A stretch of DNA of 64,000 nt. Source: Paenibacillus solani. GTDB lineage: Bacteria; Bacillota; Bacilli; Paenibacillales; Paenibacillaceae. Under the pieces are notes generated by a model. That model saw only the letters and a program-made list of their open reading frames with translations. It had not been told where the DNA came from and did not search any database. Location of the stretch: assembly GCF_001277345.1 (NCBI RefSeq), contig NZ_LIUT01000008.1:492336-556335 (forward strand), given 5' to 3'. Of this stretch, positions 62,583 to 64,000 are shown in pieces. Position 1 is the stretch's first letter, and each line of letters begins with the position of its first letter. The position numbers and the translations under genes are program-made.

Positions 62583-64000
62583 ATGAAGAAGAATAAAGCA
62601 AATCGTATTAGAAGAAACCTGATCCTTACGTTTCTCCTCGTGCTTCTTGTGCCAAGCTTCACGATCGGGTTTGTCACGTACCGGGACGCCAAAGGCACCA
62701 TTGAGGATGAAATTCTGCGCAGTGCATCGCTAAGCGTCGATACAGCCAATGAGTTCATTAATGACACGCTTCAATCCAAGCTTTATGATTTGGACTATTT
62801 CAGCGGGAAGCTGAAGTCCGTGGGAATTGATACAGAGCTTGCCGCTCAAGGTACCACGACGGTTCAATCACTGAAGGAGTACCTGCAGCTTCATCCTGAA
62901 ACAGTGGAGGTATTCGTCGCCACAGAAGAGGGCGGATTCATCAAAGCGTCCGAGGGGAAGCTGGCCCAGGGTTATGACCATAAACAAAGCGGATGGTATC
63001 AACAGGCCATGAATGCAGCGGGCAAACCGATTATTACGGCACCCTATACTTCGAAAGCTGGTTCGCTGATTGTTATAACGATGGCCAAGATGCTGCCGGA
63101 CGGCAGAGGCGTTGTAGGCGTTGATCTGAATCTTCACAGCATTAGGGATTTGGTCCAAGTCAAGGTTGGCAAGGAAGGTTATACGTTTGTGCTGGATCAG
63201 GATGGCAAGTATCTGTTTCATCCCGATTACGAGGCAGGAGCCGATGCGTTGGCTGAAGGCGATTGGGTATCCAAGCTGTATGAGAAGCCAGCGGGGGAGA
63301 TTTCCTACCAGCATGATGGTATGGATAAACGATTGAGCTATATTACGAATGAGCAAACCGGCTGGGTCATTGCAGGAACCATGCTTGTGAAGGAGGTCGA
63401 AGACTCCGTTTACGGCATCCGTAATACTATGATACTGGTTCTGCTCGTTTCCCTCTTGGCCGCCTCGGTGCTGATCACTTGGAATGTGCGGTCGATCATC
63501 AAACCTATTCGCCAATTGCGTGAAGCGACTGAAGTTATTAGCGAGGGAGACTTGACGTATCACTTGAAGGATTTTAAACGCGATGAGGTAGGAGAATTGG
63601 CTGGTCACTTTCAGCAGATGGTGGACAGCCTGCGAGAGATGGTGCATGGAGTTAAGTCGATGACGGAGAATGTTTCTGCATCTTCGGAGCAATTGTCCGC
63701 AAGCGCCCTGCAGAATACGAGTGCTGTAGAGCATGTGACGTCTTCAATTCAGGAAGTTGCTGCTGGCAGCGAAAGCCAGCTGCTTGCCGCAGAGGAGATT
63801 CTGAAGCGCATCCACCAGGTATCCCGGCATGCTGATGATATTGCGGGTGTTTTGGTGAAGGTTGCAGGCGCCATGGATCAGACGGAGCAATTGGCACTGA
63901 ACGGAAACAAGACCGTCATTACGGCAGCAGCGACCATGCAGGATATGGATATGGCGATGAATGACTTGAATGGTGTTATCCAGCAGCTGTCTGAGCGTAC
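62583..64000 (+). CDS. Methyl-accepting chemotaxis protein, partial
   Basis: Starts at the ATG at 62583 (AAAGGAACGA upstream; an ATG four bases before gives an immediate stop) and runs off the right edge; 472 residues visible. Helix 1 at about 12-34, an extracellular double-Cache-like domain (about residues 40-275) with GVDLNLHSIRDLV and the YTFVLDQDGKYLFHP ligand-pocket stretch, helix 2 near 280-300, HAMP (SIIKPIRQLREATEVIS) and the start of the signalling coiled coil. Amino acid or organic acid sensing is possible. Confidence 0.92.
   Translation, partial: MKKNKANRIRRNLILTFLLVLLVPSFTIGFVTYRDAKGTIEDEILRSASLSVDTANEFINDTLQSKLYDLDYFSGKLKSVGIDTELAAQGTTTVQSLKEYLQLHPETVEVFVATEEGGFIKASEGKLAQGYDHKQSGWYQQAMNAAGKPIITAPYTSKAGSLIVITMAKMLPDGRGVVGVDLNLHSIRDLVQVKVGKEGYTFVLDQDGKYLFHPDYEAGADALAEGDWVSKLYEKPAGEISYQHDGMDKRLSYITNEQTGWVIAGTMLVKEVEDSVYGIRNTMILVLLVSLLAASVLITWNVRSIIKPIRQLREATEVISEGDLTYHLKDFKRDEVGELAGHFQQMVDSLREMVHGVKSMTENVSASSEQLSASALQNTSAVEHVTSSIQEVAAGSESQLLAAEEILKRIHQVSRHADDIAGVLVKVAGAMDQTEQLALNGNKTVITAAATMQDMDMAMNDLNGVIQQLSER

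Overview
The window looks like chromosome of a Gram-positive, endospore-forming, aerobic bacterium of the Paenibacillus type. This inference rests on gene content: a three-gene Ger germinant receptor, CidA/LrgB, an LtaS-type lipoteichoic acid synthase, PdaA, LipL, DUF4023, a cydABCD operon, strong AAGGAGG-type ribosome binding sites and frequent TTG/GTG starts. I see no rRNA, tRNA, CRISPR array, prophage or insertion sequence. Both ends cut through genes: a membrane-bound AraC regulator on the left and a chemotaxis receptor on the right.

Region by region. 1-5.3 kb: AraC/YesN-type regulator, then a phoX-tatA-tatC operon in which a Tat-exported PhoX-like phosphatase sits with its own two-gene translocase. 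5.4-8.6 kb: small HNH protein, lipL, cysK and a P-loop kinase-like gene. 8.7-11.4 kb: an ECF42-type cluster (DGPF/YCII protein, long ECF sigma factor, VOC/PhnB-like protein, DUF1801 pseudogene) with two matching candidate sigma promoters. 11.5-18.1 kb: small proteins, a heme monooxygenase-like protein, DUF418 membrane protein, a two-component system, and a TetR/quinone-reductase pair sharing an operator. 18.1-26.6 kb: guanine-type purine riboswitch and adenine deaminase, then cydABDC behind two FNR-like boxes. 27-34.4 kb: fumarase, unknown membrane and secreted proteins, a CNNM/CBS transporter and LtaS. 34.6-40.6 kb: cidAB diverging from a LysR regulator, catalase, Gfo/Idh/MocA oxidoreductase, PdaA. 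40.7-50.2 kb: nuclease-helicase fusion, MarR regulator with a heterodimeric ABC exporter, a small HELGH protein, a Rieske-FAD oxidoreductase. 50.4-56.1 kb: ger operon, aldo/keto reductase, diguanylate cyclase. 56.2-62.2 kb: a DD-carboxypeptidase/VanRS-like operon with four 11-bp tandem repeats, diverging from a PerR-like gene, an atypical response regulator and a second catalase. 62.6 kb to the end: methyl-accepting chemotaxis protein.

The main themes are cell-envelope maintenance (LtaS, Cid, PdaA, DD-carboxypeptidase, Tat), oxidative and redox stress (two catalases, PerR-like regulator, TetR-controlled quinone reductase, cytochrome bd) and signal transduction (two two-component systems, an ECF sigma factor, a diguanylate cyclase). 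The observations most worth follow-up are the ECF42-type promoter pair, the PerR-like regulator with Glu at the residue-104 position co-encoded with a degenerate-receiver regulator and a catalase, the guanine-type riboswitch ahead of adenine deaminase, the tandem repeats before the DD-carboxypeptidase operon, and the TetR operator set inside a probably leaderless promoter. All functions are read from sequence motifs and recalled family knowledge; no database search was run.
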